A stretch of DNA of 64,000 nt from Lysobacter sp. KIS68-7 (GCF_021284745.1 NZ_CP089925.1:744001-808000), one strand, 5' to 3'; shown: positions 10,071 through 20,553, counted from the first letter of the stretch. Program-made: numbers and translations. Notes: generated from the letters alone by a model not told the origin.

Positions 10071-12032
10071 TTACTGCGCGGGCTGCGCGCTCTTCTTCTT
10101 CGCTTCGTCGATCACGGCCTGCACGGAGCCGGTGGTGATCGGGTGGTAGCCCGGCTTCGCCTTCGCGAAGGTGTCTTCGGCGAGCTTGAGGCCTTCGGGC
10201 GTCTGCACCAGCGCGTTGTAGGTCGGCATGATCAGCTTGCGACGGCCGATCTTCTGCAGGAACGCGGCGATCTGCGCGTCGGCCTTCGTGTAGCCGCTGC
10301 GGATGGCGAGCGGATACCAGCGCTGCGCGATTTCGCCGTTGGTGGTGCCGGTGAACTTGTAAGCCGCGTCGAGTGCTTCGATCTGCTTGACGTCCAGCTT
10401 CTCCGGCATGCCTTCGATGAAGTGCACCCACTCCTGCGTCATCCACTTGGAGGTGGCGTCCTTCGGCGGCAGCGTGCCGTTGTCGAGCCACGCCTTGCGC
10501 GCGGCATCGACCGCATCGAAGCGCGGCGACGCGACCTGCGGCGCCGTCGACGGCACGCCCGGCTCGTACAGCCACGCATCGAATTCCTGCTGCGTCACCT
10601 TGCCCGGGTACTTGTCGAGCAGGTTCTCCTTCGCGTACTCCGCGAACTGCTGCGAGGAGATCGACTGGAACGCGAAGTGGTCGAAGTAGCCGCGCAGGAA
10701 CGCGTCGAAGTTCTCGCGACCGAAGCGCTGCTCCAGGAACTGCATGAACCACGCGCCCTTGGTGTAGACGGTCGAGCTGAGGTTGTCGTCCGGATCCTTC
10801 AGTTCGCCTGCACGCACGGCGAGCTGCTGCAGCGGCTTGTTCGCGTCGGTGAACTCCTGCTTGAGTTCGTTGCGCGCGATCACGCTCTCCATGCCGGCGA
10901 GATCCTTGCCGTACAGCGCTTCGACGATGCGGTTCTCGACGTAGCTGGTGACGCCTTCGTTGAGCCAGGCGTCCTTCGCGGTCGAGAAGGTCACCAGGTT
11001 GCCCGACCAGCTGTGCGCGAGTTCATGCGCGATCAGCGAGACGAGCGACTTGTCGCCGGTGATCACCGTCGGCGTGGCGAAGGTCAGGCGCGGGTTTTCC
11101 ATGCCGCCGTAAGGGAACGAAGGCGGCAGCACGAGGATGTCGTAACGGTCCCAGCGATACGGGCCGTACAGCTTCGAGGCCGTGTCGATCATCTTGCCCG
11201 TGTCGGAGAACTCGTTCGCCGCCGGCTTCACCATCGACGGTTCGGCCCACACGCCGGCGTTGCCGGTGATCGGCTGGAAGACCAGGTCGCCGGCCGCGAT
11301 CGCGAGCAGGTAGGACGGGATCTTCTGCGGCATCTTGAAGGTGTAGTCGCCATCGCGCACGGCCTTCGGATCGTTGTCCGCGCTCATCAGCACCATCGCG
11401 TCCTTCGGCGCGGTGATGTGCGCGGTGTAGGAGAAGCGCACGATCGGCGTGTCCTGCAGCGGCACCCACGAACGCGCGTGGATCTGCTGCGACTGGCTGA
11501 ACATGAAGGGCTGCTTCTTGCCCGCGGTCATCGACGGCTCGAGCCACTGCAGGCCCGAAGCGTTCGGCGACGTGGTGTAGGTGACGCGCACCTGCTTCGG
11601 ACGGTTCGGCGTTTCGATCGTCAGCTTGGTGCCGAGCACCTTGTCGGCGGTCGGCGCGAGCGCGAACTGCAGCGGCGCCCAGTTGCCATCGGCGCCCAGG
11701 CCTTCGGCCTTCGAGATCGTCAGGTCGCGCGTGTCGAGCACGAGCTGCGTGGCGGTCGGGTCGAGCCAGTCCAGCGAATAGGTCGCGGTGCCCGAAAGCG
11801 TCTTCTTGGTGAAGTCGAGCGCGAGGTCGAGCGCGAGGTCGGTGGTGCGGACCTTGTCGGGCTGCGAGAAGGAGTGTTCGTCGGTCACGGCGGCGACCTG
11901 CGTGGCGGCGGGAGCGGCGGCCGCGGTCGCGGAAGCCGCAGGCGCGGCACCGGTCGCGGGCGTTTCGTTCTTCGCGCACGCGGACAGCGCGAGCGCAGCG
12001 GCCAGGGACAACATCAACGGGGTATGGCGCAT
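10071..12032 (-). CDS. M1-family zinc aminopeptidase, secreted
   Basis: Metallo-aminopeptidase of the M1/leukotriene-A4-hydrolase type, 653 residues. It has a lipoprotein-like signal peptide (LSACAK), an N-terminal beta domain, the exopeptidase motif FPYGGMENP, and the zinc site HELAHSW (residues 336-342) with the third ligand in the following WLNEGVTSYVE. The C-terminal region matches the helical LTA4H-like domain. It probably digests peptides in the periplasm or at the outer membrane. It is the first gene of a unit with the hydrolase and lipoprotein, and is divergent from the DUF5916 gene across 132 bp. Confidence 0.9.
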   Translation of the reverse strand: MRHTPLMLSLAAALALSACAKNETPATGAAPAASATAAAAPAATQVAAVTDEHSFSQPDKVRTTDLALDLALDFTKKTLSGTATYSLDWLDPTATQLVLDTRDLTISKAEGLGADGNWAPLQFALAPTADKVLGTKLTIETPNRPKQVRVTYTTSPNASGLQWLEPSMTAGKKQPFMFSQSQQIHARSWVPLQDTPIVRFSYTAHITAPKDAMVLMSADNDPKAVRDGDYTFKMPQKIPSYLLAIAAGDLVFQPITGNAGVWAEPSMVKPAANEFSDTGKMIDTASKLYGPYRWDRYDILVLPPSFPYGGMENPRLTFATPTVITGDKSLVSLIAHELAHSWSGNLVTFSTAKDAWLNEGVTSYVENRIVEALYGKDLAGMESVIARNELKQEFTDANKPLQQLAVRAGELKDPDDNLSSTVYTKGAWFMQFLEQRFGRENFDAFLRGYFDHFAFQSISSQQFAEYAKENLLDKYPGKVTQQEFDAWLYEPGVPSTAPQVASPRFDAVDAARKAWLDNGTLPPKDATSKWMTQEWVHFIEGMPEKLDVKQIEALDAAYKFTGTTNGEIAQRWYPLAIRSGYTKADAQIAAFLQKIGRRKLIMPTYNALVQTPEGLKLAEDTFAKAKPGYHPITTGSVQAVIDEAKKKSAQPAQ

Positions 12033-12164
12033 TGGAAGCTGGGTCCGAGGTTGTGAGGGCTGGTTGGGGCCGGGAGGCGGCCGAGTGTAAACGGTGCGCC
12101 GTGCACGGTACGCCGGACTTCCGGCACGGTCGCGCGGTTTCACATCCGGGCAGGATGCGCGCCC

Positions 12165-14417
12165 ATGCCTGCGTTCATTTTTCCCGGTGCGCCGCGGCGC
12201 GCCGTGCTCCCGTTTGCGCTCGTCGCAGCCCTTCTCACCTCCCAGGCCGCCCTGGCCCAGCAGCCCGCTGCACCGGCCGCCAAGGTGGTGCACGACATCC
12301 CGCGCGTGTCCTCCGACATCGTGGTAGACGGCGTCCTCGACGATGCCGCGTGGGCCAACGCCGCCACGATCGACCTGCCCTATGAAGTCACCCCGGGCGA
12401 CAACACCCCCGCCCCGGTGAAGACCACCGTGCGCGTGGCCTACACCGAAGACGCGCTGCTGCTGGGCTTCCACGCCGAAGACCCGGATCCGAAGCAGATC
12501 CGCGCCCACCTGCGCGATCGCGATTCGCTCTACACCGACGACTTCGTCGGCGTGATGCTCGATACCTTCGACGACCAGCGCCGCGCCTACGAGTTCTTCG
12601 TGAACCCGCACGGCGTGCAGGCCGACCTCATCAAGGAAGAGGCCACCGGCAACGAAGACGACAGCTGGGACGGCTTGTGGACCAGTGCCGGGCGCATCAC
12701 CGACACGGGTTACGACGTGGAAGTGCGCATCCCCTTCGCGACGCTGCGCTTTCGCGATACCGATGACGTGCGCCGCTGGGGCGCGACCTTCCTGCGCATC
12801 CATCCGCGCGCCTATCGCACGCAGTACTTCAGCAACCGTGTCGAGCGCGGCTCGCGCTGCCTGACCTGCACCTTCGACAAGCTCGAAGGCTTCCAGGGCG
12901 TGAAGCAGGGTCGCAACCTCGAGATCACGCCGACGCTGACGATGACGCTCGCGGAGGATCGCGAAACGCCGGAGGGGAAGTGGGAAGGCGAAGGCGCGGA
13001 CTTCGAACCAGGCGTGGACGTGGCGTGGGCACCGACCCCCAACCTCACGCTCAACGGCACGATCAACCCCGACTTCTCGCAGGTGGAAACCGACCAGGCA
13101 CAGCTCGACCTCAACACGAGCTTCGCGCTGTTCTTCCCCGAGAAGCGCCCGTTCTTCCTGGAAGGCGCGGATTACTTCACGACGCCCTTGCAGGTGCTCT
13201 ACACGCGCCAGATCGCCGATCCGGACTACGGCCTGCGCACGACGGGCCGCGCGGGTTCGCAGGCCTACGGCGCGATCGTCGCGCGCGATGCAAGCACGCA
13301 GATCCTCGTACCCGGGCCGCTGAGTTCCTCGTTCCGTTTCCTCGAACAGGAAGCGAACGACTTCGTCGGCCGTTATCGCTACGACCTGGACGAACACACC
13401 AGCGTCGGTGCGATCTCGACGTACCGCAGCGGCACGGACTACAAGAACGCCGTCGGCGGCATCGACGCGCGTTACCAGAAGGACGAACACACGGTCCGCG
13501 CGCAGTGGCTGACCAGCGATTCCGAGTATCCCGACGGTCTCCTGTTGCCCGACACCTCACCGAAGGGCGACGCGCTCTACCTCAACTACAGCTACGGCAG
13601 CCGCAACTGGAAGGGCAACGCCACGCACGTCGACATCGACCCGGGCTTCCGTTCCGACCTCGGTTTCATTTCGCAGGTCGGTTACCACAAGGACACGCTG
13701 GGCGGCGGCCACACCTGGTTCACGCCGAAGGGCACGGCGATCACGCGCGTGGAATTCAACGGCGACTGGGACATCACGCATCGCTCCGATGGCCTGCTGC
13801 TCGAGCGCGAAGTCGAGGGTTACCTGAGCATGCGCGCGCCGCGCCAGGGCTATTACGAAATCGGTGGCGGCAACCGCACGCGCTTCTGGAACGACCAGTA
13901 CTTCGACGAGACCTTCTACTCGGCCTACTTCGAAGTGGTGCCGCTCGCACCGATGAAGATCGGCGCGACGTTCAACGGGGGCGACCAGCTCGACCTGCGT
14001 GCGTCGCGCGAAGGCCGCCTCATCGACATCGAGCCGTTCATGCAGCTCGACATCGGGCTGGGCGTGAACCTCAACCTCAATTACACCTGGCAGCGCCTCG
14101 ACCGCGACGGCGGCACCGCGTTCGACGCGGACGTGGTCGATGCGCGCCTGAGCTGGCAGATGGATGCGCACCAGCGCCTGCGCCTCTCGGTGCAGGCCAG
14201 CGACATCAATCGCGACCAGGCCTTGTACACCTTGCCGGTGATGCAGCATTCGCGCGACGTCGCGGGGCAGCTGCTGTATTCGTACAAGGTGAACCCGCGC
14301 ACGGCGTTCTACGCGGGTTATTCGGAAGGCGGCTTCTCGGACGACCAGATCCGCGACGTGTTCTCGAACACGCGCAGCGTGTTCCTGAAGTTCAGCTACG
14401 CCTGGCAGCCCGGCTGA
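12165..14417 (+). CDS. DUF5916 protein: family-9 carbohydrate-binding-like domain plus outer-membrane barrel
   Basis: A 750-residue secreted protein. The signal peptide ends near SQAALAQQ. Residues about 45-230 resemble the family 9 carbohydrate-binding fold, and the remaining roughly 500 residues are rich in alternating Tyr/Arg/Asp strands like an outer-membrane barrel, ending in a hydrophobic-aromatic pattern. Such proteins are common in Xanthomonadaceae and Bacteroidetes and have no proven function. It is divergent from the secreted aminopeptidase, which hints at shared regulation in nutrient uptake. Confidence 0.75.
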   Translation: MPAFIFPGAPRRAVLPFALVAALLTSQAALAQQPAAPAAKVVHDIPRVSSDIVVDGVLDDAAWANAATIDLPYEVTPGDNTPAPVKTTVRVAYTEDALLLGFHAEDPDPKQIRAHLRDRDSLYTDDFVGVMLDTFDDQRRAYEFFVNPHGVQADLIKEEATGNEDDSWDGLWTSAGRITDTGYDVEVRIPFATLRFRDTDDVRRWGATFLRIHPRAYRTQYFSNRVERGSRCLTCTFDKLEGFQGVKQGRNLEITPTLTMTLAEDRETPEGKWEGEGADFEPGVDVAWAPTPNLTLNGTINPDFSQVETDQAQLDLNTSFALFFPEKRPFFLEGADYFTTPLQVLYTRQIADPDYGLRTTGRAGSQAYGAIVARDASTQILVPGPLSSSFRFLEQEANDFVGRYRYDLDEHTSVGAISTYRSGTDYKNAVGGIDARYQKDEHTVRAQWLTSDSEYPDGLLLPDTSPKGDALYLNYSYGSRNWKGNATHVDIDPGFRSDLGFISQVGYHKDTLGGGHTWFTPKGTAITRVEFNGDWDITHRSDGLLLEREVEGYLSMRAPRQGYYEIGGGNRTRFWNDQYFDETFYSAYFEVVPLAPMKIGATFNGGDQLDLRASREGRLIDIEPFMQLDIGLGVNLNLNYTWQRLDRDGGTAFDADVVDARLSWQMDAHQRLRLSVQASDINRDQALYTLPVMQHSRDVAGQLLYSYKVNPRTAFYAGYSEGGFSDDQIRDVFSNTRSVFLKFSYAWQPG

Positions 14418-14420
14418 GGA

Positions 14421-15182
14421 TCAGACTTTGTAGCCGGTGTGGATGGCCACGATGCCGGCATTGAGGTTCTTGTAGCCGCAGCGCACGAAGCCTGCGGCTT
14501 CCATCATGTCCTTCAGCTGTTCCTGCGGCGGGTGCTTGCGGATCGACTCGGCGAGGTACTGGTAGCTCGACGCGTCCTGCGCGAACAACTGCCCGAGCTT
14601 CGGCAGCACCTTGAAGGAATGGAAGTCGTAGATCGGCTTGAACCAGTCGGCCTGCACTTCGGAGAACTCCAGCACGCGCACCTGCCCGCCGACCTTCAGC
14701 ACGCGATGCATGTCGCGCAGCGCGGCGTCCTTGTCGGTGACGTTGCGCAGGCCGAAGGCGATGGTGACGAGGTTGAAGCTCGCATCGGGGAACGGCAGCT
14801 TTTCGGCATTGCACTGCACGTATTCCATGCCGCGCACGTTGCCGCGGTCGGTCATGCGGTCGCGGCCGACGCGCAGCATCGCGCCGTTGATGTCGCCGAG
14901 CACCACTTCGCCCGTGTCGCCGACGCGCTCGCGCAGCAGCGCCGCGATGTCGCCCGTGCCGCCGGCGAGGTCGAGCACGCGGTCGCCCTTCTGCACTTGC
15001 GCGGTGGCCACGAAGTAGCGCTTCCACGCGCGATGGATGCCCAGCGACATCAGGTCGTTCATCAGGTCGTACTTGCCGGCGACCGATGAGAAGACCTCAC
15101 CGACGAGCTTCTGCTTCTCGCCGGTCGGGACGTCGCGGAATCCGAAATGGGTGGTGCCCGGCTTGCTGTCGTGTTCGCTCAT
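14421..15182 (-). CDS. ubiE: Demethylmenaquinone/2-methoxy-6-polyprenyl-1,4-benzoquinol methylase
   Basis: SAM-dependent C-methyltransferase of ubiquinone biosynthesis. It has 253 residues, with SAM motif [13 protein letters not shown] and the UbiE signatures [11 protein letters not shown] and [17 protein letters not shown]-type motifs. I chose the ATG at 15182; the reading frame extends 13 codons upstream without similarity. The start is preceded by GATAAT and 7 bases with no Shine-Dalgarno, pointing to a leaderless mRNA. It converges on the DUF5916 gene, leaving only 3 bp between stops. Confidence 0.95.
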   Translation of the reverse strand: MSEHDSKPGTTHFGFRDVPTGEKQKLVGEVFSSVAGKYDLMNDLMSLGIHRAWKRYFVATAQVQKGDRVLDLAGGTGDIAALLRERVGDTGEVVLGDINGAMLRVGRDRMTDRGNVRGMEYVQCNAEKLPFPDASFNLVTIAFGLRNVTDKDAALRDMHRVLKVGGQVRVLEFSEVQADWFKPIYDFHSFKVLPKLGQLFAQDASSYQYLAESIRKHPPQEQLKDMMEAAGFVRCGYKNLNAGIVAIHTGYKV

Positions 15183-15189
15183 GCGGGGG

Positions 15190-15195
15190 ATTATC
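15190..15195 (-). promoter_or_regulatory. -10-like hexamer, ubiE (leaderless type)
   Basis: GATAAT on the minus strand, 7 bases before the ubiE ATG, placing the predicted transcript start at the initiation codon. Confidence 0.5.
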
Positions 15196-15262
15196 GCTTG
15201 CGGCCGGTGGCGCGTGCTCATCGCGTTGCGAAGGGCACCCCCATTGCAGCGAGGAGTCCGCC

Positions 15263-15778
15263 GTGAAAGTCCTGCTCCTGACGAGCTTGTCCCTGGCCGC
15301 GCTGGCCTCGGGGCCCGTATTCGCCCAGTGCGCGACGGGCTCCGCAGCGATGATGCCGTCGACGCACACCATGGTGAAGGCCGCCGACATCAAATGGGGG
15401 CCGGCCCCGCCTTCCCTGCCGAAGGGCGCGGAAATGACGGTGCTGTCGGGCGATCCGGGCAAGGCCGGGCCGTTCGCCATCCGCATCAAGGCGCCCGCGG
15501 GGTTCAAGGTACCTCGCCATTGGCATCCCGCCGATGAGCAGGTGACGATCATCTCGGGCGACTTCCATCTTTCGATGGGCGAACCCGGCAGCGCGCACGC
15601 GGCGGACTTCGTGGCGGGCGATTACGCCAACCTCCCCGCGAAGATGCAGCACGAAGCATCGACCACCGGCGGCGTGGTCGTGCAGGTGAACTCGACGGGA
15701 CCCTTCGAGATCACCTACGTGGATCCGAAGGACGATCCGCGCAACCAGATGCCGAAGGCGGCGTCGGCGACGAAGTAA
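15263..15778 (+). CDS. Secreted cupin-domain protein
   Basis: A 171-residue periplasmic protein. The GTG start follows GAGGAG, then a signal peptide ending near FAQCATG. The single cupin barrel is recognised by [14 protein letters not shown] (metal ligands His, His, Glu) and a later histidine in KMQHEAST. This type is often annotated as a DUF4437 or cupin_2 protein. The catalysed reaction is unknown. It is convergent with hslU across a strong hairpin. Confidence 0.75.
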   Translation: MKVLLLTSLSLAALASGPVFAQCATGSAAMMPSTHTMVKAADIKWGPAPPSLPKGAEMTVLSGDPGKAGPFAIRIKAPAGFKVPRHWHPADEQVTIISGDFHLSMGEPGSAHAADFVAGDYANLPAKMQHEASTTGGVVVQVNSTGPFEITYVDPKDDPRNQMPKAASATK

Positions 15779-15795
15779 GGCGCATCGCCGACACG

Positions 15796-15822
15796 TGTCG
15801 CGCTACAGGATGTAGCGCGACA
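15796..15822. terminator. Perfect 12-bp hairpin between convergent cupin and hslU genes
   Basis: Inverted repeat TGTCGCGCTACA / TGTAGCGCGACA with a 3-base loop. It covers the hslU stop codon and the last hslU codons. It overlaps a second perfect palindrome, CGACACGTGTCG, at 15789-15800, so two structures are mutually exclusive. There is no T-tract. Most likely a bidirectional 3'-end structure. Confidence 0.55.
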
Positions 15823-17179
15823 GGTCCGGATCCTGCACCAGGTCGTTGAGGTGCTGGTCCACGTAGTCGCGGTCGATCGTCAGGGTCGTGCCGTCGCGAT
15901 CCGGCGCTTCATAGCTCAGCGTGTCGAGCAGGCGCTCCATCACCGTATGCAGGCGGCGGGCACCGATGTTTTCCTGGCGCTCGTTCACCTGCTCGGCGAT
16001 GCCGGCCAGGCGATCCACTGCGTCCGGCGAGAAATCGAGCTTCACGCCTTCGGTCTTCAGCAACTCGACGTACTGCCGCGTGAGCGACGCGCGCGGTTCG
16101 GTGAGGATGCGGACGAAGTCGTCCTTGTTCAGCGCGCTGAGCTCCACGCGGATCGGGAAGCGGCCCTGCATTTCGGGGATGAGGTCGCTCGGCTTGGCCA
16201 GGTGGAACGCACCGGAAGCGATGAACAGGATGTGGTCGGTCTTCACCGGGCCGTACTTGGTGCTCACCGTCGAGCCTTCGACCAGCGGCAGCAGGTCGCG
16301 CTGCACGCCTTCGCGCGAGACGTCGGCGCCGTAGCCTTCCGAGCGCTTGGCGACCTTGTCGATCTCGTCGATGAAGACGATGCCGTGCTGTTCGCAGGCT
16401 TCGATCGCGGAGGCGCGGACGTCGTCTTCGTTGACGAGCTTGCCCGCTTCCTCTTCGATCAGCATCGGGCGCGCGGCCTTGATCGACAGGCGCTTGGTGT
16501 GGGTCTTTCCGCCCGCCACCTGCGAGAACATCTGGCGCAGTTGCTGGCCCATCTCTTCCATGCCCGGCGGCGCCATGATGTCGACGCCGACGTTGACGGC
16601 AACTTCGAGTTCGATCTCGCGTTCGTCCAGGGTTCCCGCACGCAGCTGCTTGCGCAGCTTGGCGCGCGTGGCGGTCTCTTCCGGCGAGGCGTCTTCTTCC
16701 TTGTCCTCGTTGGTGAAGCCGAACACGGTGGCGACCTGCCGCTTGGGCAGCAGCGCCGAGAGGATGCGGTCTTCCGCGCGCTCTTCGGCCTGCGTGCGCA
16801 CGCGCTGCTTGGCCTGTTCGCGGTACATCTTCACCGCGGTGTCGGCGAGGTCGCGCACGATCTGCTCGACGTCCTTGCCGACGTAGCCGACTTCGGTGAA
16901 ACGCGTGGCTTCCACTTTCACGAAGGGCGCATTGGCGAGCGTGGCCAGGCGGCGCGCGATCTCGGTCTTGCCCACGCCGGTCGGGCCGATCATGAGGATG
17001 TTCTTCGGCATGACTTCGTCGCGCAGGTCGGGATCGAGCTGCATGCGGCGCCAGCGGTTGCGCAGTGCGATGGCGACCGCGCGCTTGGCCGAATGCTGGC
17101 CGACGATGTGGCGATCGAGTTCCTGCACGATCTCGCGCGGGGTCATGGTGGAGGACGTATGCACGGCCAGTTTGTTCAT
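15803..17179 (-). CDS. hslU: ATP-dependent protease ATPase subunit HslU
   Basis: AAA+ unfoldase of the HslUV (ClpQY) protease, 458 residues. Walker A is [15 protein letters not shown], Walker B FIDEIDKV, and the C-terminus ends DLSRYIL, the tail that docks into HslV. Residues about 150-240 form the family's insertion domain. I chose the ATG at 17179 because it overlaps the hslV TGA by one base, giving translational coupling. HslUV degrades misfolded and regulatory proteins in the cytoplasm. It is the last gene of the lptM-dapF-DUF484-xerC-hslV-hslU run. Confidence 0.97.
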   Translation of the reverse strand: MNKLAVHTSSTMTPREIVQELDRHIVGQHSAKRAVAIALRNRWRRMQLDPDLRDEVMPKNILMIGPTGVGKTEIARRLATLANAPFVKVEATRFTEVGYVGKDVEQIVRDLADTAVKMYREQAKQRVRTQAEERAEDRILSALLPKRQVATVFGFTNEDKEEDASPEETATRAKLRKQLRAGTLDEREIELEVAVNVGVDIMAPPGMEEMGQQLRQMFSQVAGGKTHTKRLSIKAARPMLIEEEAGKLVNEDDVRASAIEACEQHGIVFIDEIDKVAKRSEGYGADVSREGVQRDLLPLVEGSTVSTKYGPVKTDHILFIASGAFHLAKPSDLIPEMQGRFPIRVELSALNKDDFVRILTEPRASLTRQYVELLKTEGVKLDFSPDAVDRLAGIAEQVNERQENIGARRLHTVMERLLDTLSYEAPDRDGTTLTIDRDYVDQHLNDLVQDPDLSRYIL

Positions 17180-17718
17180 CAGAGTTCTTCCACCACGATG
17201 TTCTGGTTGGTGTAGATGCACACGTCGCCGGCGATCTTGAGCGCCTCGGCGACGACGGTCTTCGCATCCAGCGAGGTGTGGCCCACGAGCGCGCGCGCCG
17301 CCGACAAGGCGAACGGGCCGCCCGAACCGATCGCGATGATGCCGTCCTCGGGTTCGATCACATCACCGGTGCCGGAGATGATCAGCGAGGTTTCGCGATC
17401 GGCGACCGCGAGCAGGGCCTCGAGTTTTCCGAGGCGGCGCTCGGTGCGCCAGTCCTTGGCCAACTCCACCGCGGCGCGGGTGAGTTGGCCGTGTTTTTCC
17501 AGTTTCGCCTCGAACAGTTCGAACAGCGTGAATGCGTCGGCCGCGGCGCCGGCGAATCCGGCGAGCACCTGGCCGTCGCGGCCGAGGCGGCGCACCTTGC
17601 GCGCATTGGCCTTCATCACCGTGTTGCCGAGGGTGACCTGGCCGTCGCCACCGACCGCGACTTTGCCGTCGCGACGGACGGACACGATGGTGGTGGCGTG
17701 GAAGCGTTGTGGATCCAT
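17179..17718 (-). CDS. hslV: ATP-dependent protease peptidase subunit HslV
   Basis: Threonine peptidase that forms the dodecameric core of HslUV, 179 residues. Mature HslV starts at Thr, and here the first TTIVSVRR is preceded by the leader MDPQRFHA, so an eight-residue propeptide must be removed; this is a known xanthomonad trait rather than a start-site error. [14 protein letters not shown] and the C-terminal cytosolic motif are intact. It is coupled to hslU. Confidence 0.96.
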   Translation of the reverse strand: MDPQRFHATTIVSVRRDGKVAVGGDGQVTLGNTVMKANARKVRRLGRDGQVLAGFAGAAADAFTLFELFEAKLEKHGQLTRAAVELAKDWRTERRLGKLEALLAVADRETSLIISGTGDVIEPEDGIIAIGSGGPFALSAARALVGHTSLDAKTVVAEALKIAGDVCIYTNQNIVVEEL

Positions 17719-17785
17719 GGGGGGATGGGCTCCTGGGGCGTGTCAGGCGGAGTTGGGGCCGCCCTCGCCGTGGATCAAGAGCCGC

Positions 17786-18667
17786 TTATTCCCCGCCTTT
17801 CTTGCGTTTAGCCCGGGGATGCGCGGCGTCGTACACCTTGGAGAGGTGGCCGAAGTCCAAGTGTGTGTAGATCTGCGTCGTCGAAATGTCGGCGTGGCCG
17901 AGCAGTTCCTGCACGCCGCGCAGGTCGCCCGAGGATTCGAGCACGTGGCTGGCGAAACTGTGCCGCAGCAAGTGTGGGTGCACGCGCTTGAACAGGCCCT
18001 GCCGCTGCGCGAGCGTGCGCAAGCGCGCCTGCACGCCGCGCGGGGAGATCGGGCCGTTGCGTCCCGGGAAGACATAGGCATCCGCCGCCGCGCCCTGGTC
18101 GGCCTTCCATTCGGCCAGCGCCGCGCGCGCATACGATCCCACCGGCACGCGCCGCTGCTTGTTGCCCTTGCCGAGCACGGTGACCAGGCCGCCCTGCAGA
18201 TCGAGGTCGTGCCACTTCAGCCCGCACAACTCGGACAAGCGAAGGCCGGAGGAATAGAACAGTTCGAGCAGCGCGCGGTCGCGCAGGCCGAGCGGTGCGT
18301 CGGTGGGCACTTCGACCAGCGCCTTCGCTTCGTCGGGATCGAGCACCTGCGGCAACTTGCGCGGCGCCTTCGGTGCGCGGATCGGTTGTGCGGGATTGGC
18401 GGCGATGCGCCCATGGCGCAGCAGCCAGCGATAGAAGCTGCGGCACGCGGAGAGGCGGCGTTGCAAGCTCTTCGGCGACAGGCCGCGCCGATGTTCCGAT
18501 GCGATGAACGCGCGCAGTTGCTCGGTGTGCAGCGTGTCGACGTCGGCGCCCTGCTCCGTCGCCCACGCGCGCAATCCGTCGAGATCGCGGCGATAGCCAT
18601 CCAGCGTGTGCGGCGACATGCGCCGCTCGACCTGCAGGTGCTGGAGGTAGTCGTCGATGGACGGCAT
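17786..18667 (-). CDS. xerC: Tyrosine recombinase XerC
   Basis: Site-specific recombinase that resolves chromosome dimers at dif with XerD. It is 293 residues from the ATG at 18667. The catalytic set is complete: Arg in SSGLRLSELCGL, Lys in GKGNKQRRV, HLLRHSFASH, GHADISTTQ and the nucleophile Tyr in IYTHLDF. A longer start at 18712 would overlap the DUF484 gene by 26 bp and is less likely. The dapF-DUF484-xerC order matches that in enterics and pseudomonads. Confidence 0.94.
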   Translation of the reverse strand: MPSIDDYLQHLQVERRMSPHTLDGYRRDLDGLRAWATEQGADVDTLHTEQLRAFIASEHRRGLSPKSLQRRLSACRSFYRWLLRHGRIAANPAQPIRAPKAPRKLPQVLDPDEAKALVEVPTDAPLGLRDRALLELFYSSGLRLSELCGLKWHDLDLQGGLVTVLGKGNKQRRVPVGSYARAALAEWKADQGAAADAYVFPGRNGPISPRGVQARLRTLAQRQGLFKRVHPHLLRHSFASHVLESSGDLRGVQELLGHADISTTQIYTHLDFGHLSKVYDAAHPRAKRKKGGE

Positions 18668-18686
18668 GCGCGGGCGCGCGGCGACC

Positions 18687-19361
18687 TCAGCCCGGATAGC
18701 GCTGCAATGCAACGGCGAGCGCTTCGCCCATCATGCGCAGGAACAACGTGCCCATGCCGGGGAAGAAGCGATTGGGATCGCGGCTGCCGACGGCGACCAG
18801 GCCGATGCCGGGGATCGGCAACAGCGCGGTCGACTGCACTTCATCGGCGCGCAACGCGTAGAGCACCGCGTGTTTGTCCGGATGCAAGCGGCCGCAGATC
18901 GGCTCGCTTTCCGAGATCGCGTCCTTGAACGGTTCCAGGCGCGAATCGCCGGCGGGAATCGACTGCCACCAGTCGGAGTCCTCCAGCCCCGCGACGGGTG
19001 CGAAAGTGATGATGCGCACCAGGTCGCCCTGGAAATCCTCGGCGAGCGATGCGGCCATCGCGCGCAACGTGCCCGCGGCGCTGTCCTGCCGCATCAGGCC
19101 GAGCGCGAGCTGGTGCGTGCGCACCGCGAGGCGTTCGTTCTCCTGCGCATTGCCGAACAACTCCTGCAGGCGACGCGCGAGTTCGCGGTTCTTGTCGCGC
19201 AGCACTTCCAGCTGGTAGCTGGCGAGCGAGGCCGCAGGGCCTTCGTCGCGCGGCACCACCAGGCTGATCGCGAGGTCGGGGAACTGCTTGAGGAACGTCG
19301 GATGCCGGCGCAACCAGGCCGCGACTTCGTGCGCGCCGAGCTTTTCGGTCGTATCGATCAT
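18687..19361 (-). CDS. DUF484 family protein
   Basis: Cytoplasmic 224-residue protein of unknown function (YigA/DUF484 family). It has a short N-terminal helix-rich region ([11 protein letters not shown]), a predicted coiled coil around residues 45-75 ([16 protein letters not shown]) and a GAF-like C-terminal half. It always sits between dapF and xerC. It overlaps dapF by 4 bp (ATGA). Confidence 0.88.
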   Translation of the reverse strand: MIDTTEKLGAHEVAAWLRRHPTFLKQFPDLAISLVVPRDEGPAASLASYQLEVLRDKNRELARRLQELFGNAQENERLAVRTHQLALGLMRQDSAAGTLRAMAASLAEDFQGDLVRIITFAPVAGLEDSDWWQSIPAGDSRLEPFKDAISESEPICGRLHPDKHAVLYALRADEVQSTALLPIPGIGLVAVGSRDPNRFFPGMGTLFLRMMGEALAVALQRYPG

Positions 19362-20218
19362 GGCAACCACTCCCCTTCGAAAACGAACGCGGCCGGACCG
19401 GCCATGTAGATCGGGCCCGTGTCGTCGGGCCATGCAATGCGCAATTCGCCACCGGGCAGCGCGACCGTGACCTCGCGATCCACGCGTCCGCGACGCATCA
19501 AGATCGCAGCCGCCGCGCACGCGCCGCTGCCGCAGGCGAGCGTTTCGCCGACGCCGCGCTCGTACACGCGCAGGCGGATGCGATCGCGGCCGACGACCTG
19601 CGCGAAGCCGACGTTCACCGATTCGGGGAAGGTCGCGCTTCGCTGCAACGCCGGGCCGACGAGGCCGACGCGGGCGATGCCGACATCGTCCACTTCGATC
19701 ACCGCATGCGGATTGCCCATCGAGGCCGCGCCGAACTGCAGCGTGTCGCCATCGATGGCCACGGAATACAGGTCGCGCGCTTCGTCCTGGCCGGACATCG
19801 GCACGCGCGCGGGCGCGAACTCCGGCACGCCCATCGCGATGCGGTAGCGCCCGCCATCGAGCACGTCGACCACGTGCGTGCCGGCCGGGCTGTCGAGTTC
19901 GAAATGCGGGCCGCGCGCGGCGCCGTCGCGCACCAGCCAGGCCGCGACGCAGCGCGCGCCGTTGCCGCACTGCTGCGCCTGCGAGCCGTCGGCGTTGAAG
20001 ATGCGATAGCGCGCGACCGCATGCGGGCTGCGAGGCGCTTCGATGGTGAGGATCTGGTCGCAGCCCACGCCCATGTGGCGATCGCCGAGCGCGCGGCACA
20101 GCGCCGCGTCCGGCGCGGGCTGGCCGTTGCGGAGGTCGACGACGACGAAATCGTTGCCGGCACCATGCATTTTCGTGAAGCGAACGCTGCGCCCGCCTGC
20201 GTCGTGCGGTTGGCTCAT
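19358..20218 (-). CDS. dapF: Diaminopimelate epimerase
   Basis: Converts LL- to meso-diaminopimelate for lysine and peptidoglycan synthesis. From the ATG at 20218 it has 286 residues. The two catalytic cysteines are seen in QQCGNGARC and ACGSGACA, along with the N-terminal motif [10 protein letters not shown]. An upstream in-frame ATG at 20263 would run into lptM and is less likely. The stop overlaps the DUF484 start. Confidence 0.96.
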   Translation of the reverse strand: MSQPHDAGGRSVRFTKMHGAGNDFVVVDLRNGQPAPDAALCRALGDRHMGVGCDQILTIEAPRSPHAVARYRIFNADGSQAQQCGNGARCVAAWLVRDGAARGPHFELDSPAGTHVVDVLDGGRYRIAMGVPEFAPARVPMSGQDEARDLYSVAIDGDTLQFGAASMGNPHAVIEVDDVGIARVGLVGPALQRSATFPESVNVGFAQVVGRDRIRLRVYERGVGETLACGSGACAAAAILMRRGRVDREVTVALPGGELRIAWPDDTGPIYMAGPAAFVFEGEWLP

Positions 20219-20228
20219 CGGGTCGTGC

Positions 20229-20540
20229 TCAGCGCGGCGTGCCGGGAGACCCATCGGTGTCATCCGCGGGCGGTGGCGGTGCCACGGTCGAGGGCGCGGG
20301 CGGCTGCGCCGAAGTCGAAGGCGCGGGCAGCACCGAGGGTTGCTGGACCGTCTGCGACGACCCCGTCGGATCGGCCGGCGCCGTCACGGTGGACGGCGCG
20401 GCGACGGCTTCCGAGGCCCGTTCGCCCGGTGTCGGCGGCGGGGCTTCCGACCGCGGTGCGAGCACCAGCGGCCCCTTGTTGCCGCAACCGGCGAGCGGAA
20501 GGGCAACGGCGATCAGGAATGCGAAGCGAAGCTTGGTCAT
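20229..20540 (-). CDS. lptM: LPS-assembly lipoprotein LptM (YifL-like), long form
   Basis: Small outer-membrane lipoprotein that assists LptD oxidative maturation in E. coli. The family hallmark is the lipobox directly followed by CGNKGPL (Cys19), then a Pro-rich stretch. Here it is 103 residues, with an extended Pro/Ala/Ser/Thr tail of about 70 residues of low complexity. Position directly before dapF is diagnostic. It has no Shine-Dalgarno; CACACT lies 7 bases before the ATG. Confidence 0.82.
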   Translation of the reverse strand: MTKLRFAFLIAVALPLAGCGNKGPLVLAPRSEAPPPTPGERASEAVAAPSTVTAPADPTGSSQTVQQPSVLPAPSTSAQPPAPSTVAPPPPADDTDGSPGTPR

Positions 20541-20547
20541 GGGCGCA

Positions 20548-20553
20548 AGTGTG
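20548..20553 (-). promoter_or_regulatory. -10-like hexamer, lptM operon (leaderless type)
   Basis: CACACT on the minus strand, 7 bases before the lptM ATG. It is a weak match to TATAAT but keeps the A at position 2 and the final T, as the other leaderless-type hexamers in the window do. Confidence 0.35.

Noticed and set aside
17179-17718. Wrong start codon for hslV because residues precede the catalytic Thr
   Set aside because: The eight-residue leader is a known feature of xanthomonad HslV, and no start codon exists directly before TTIVSV.
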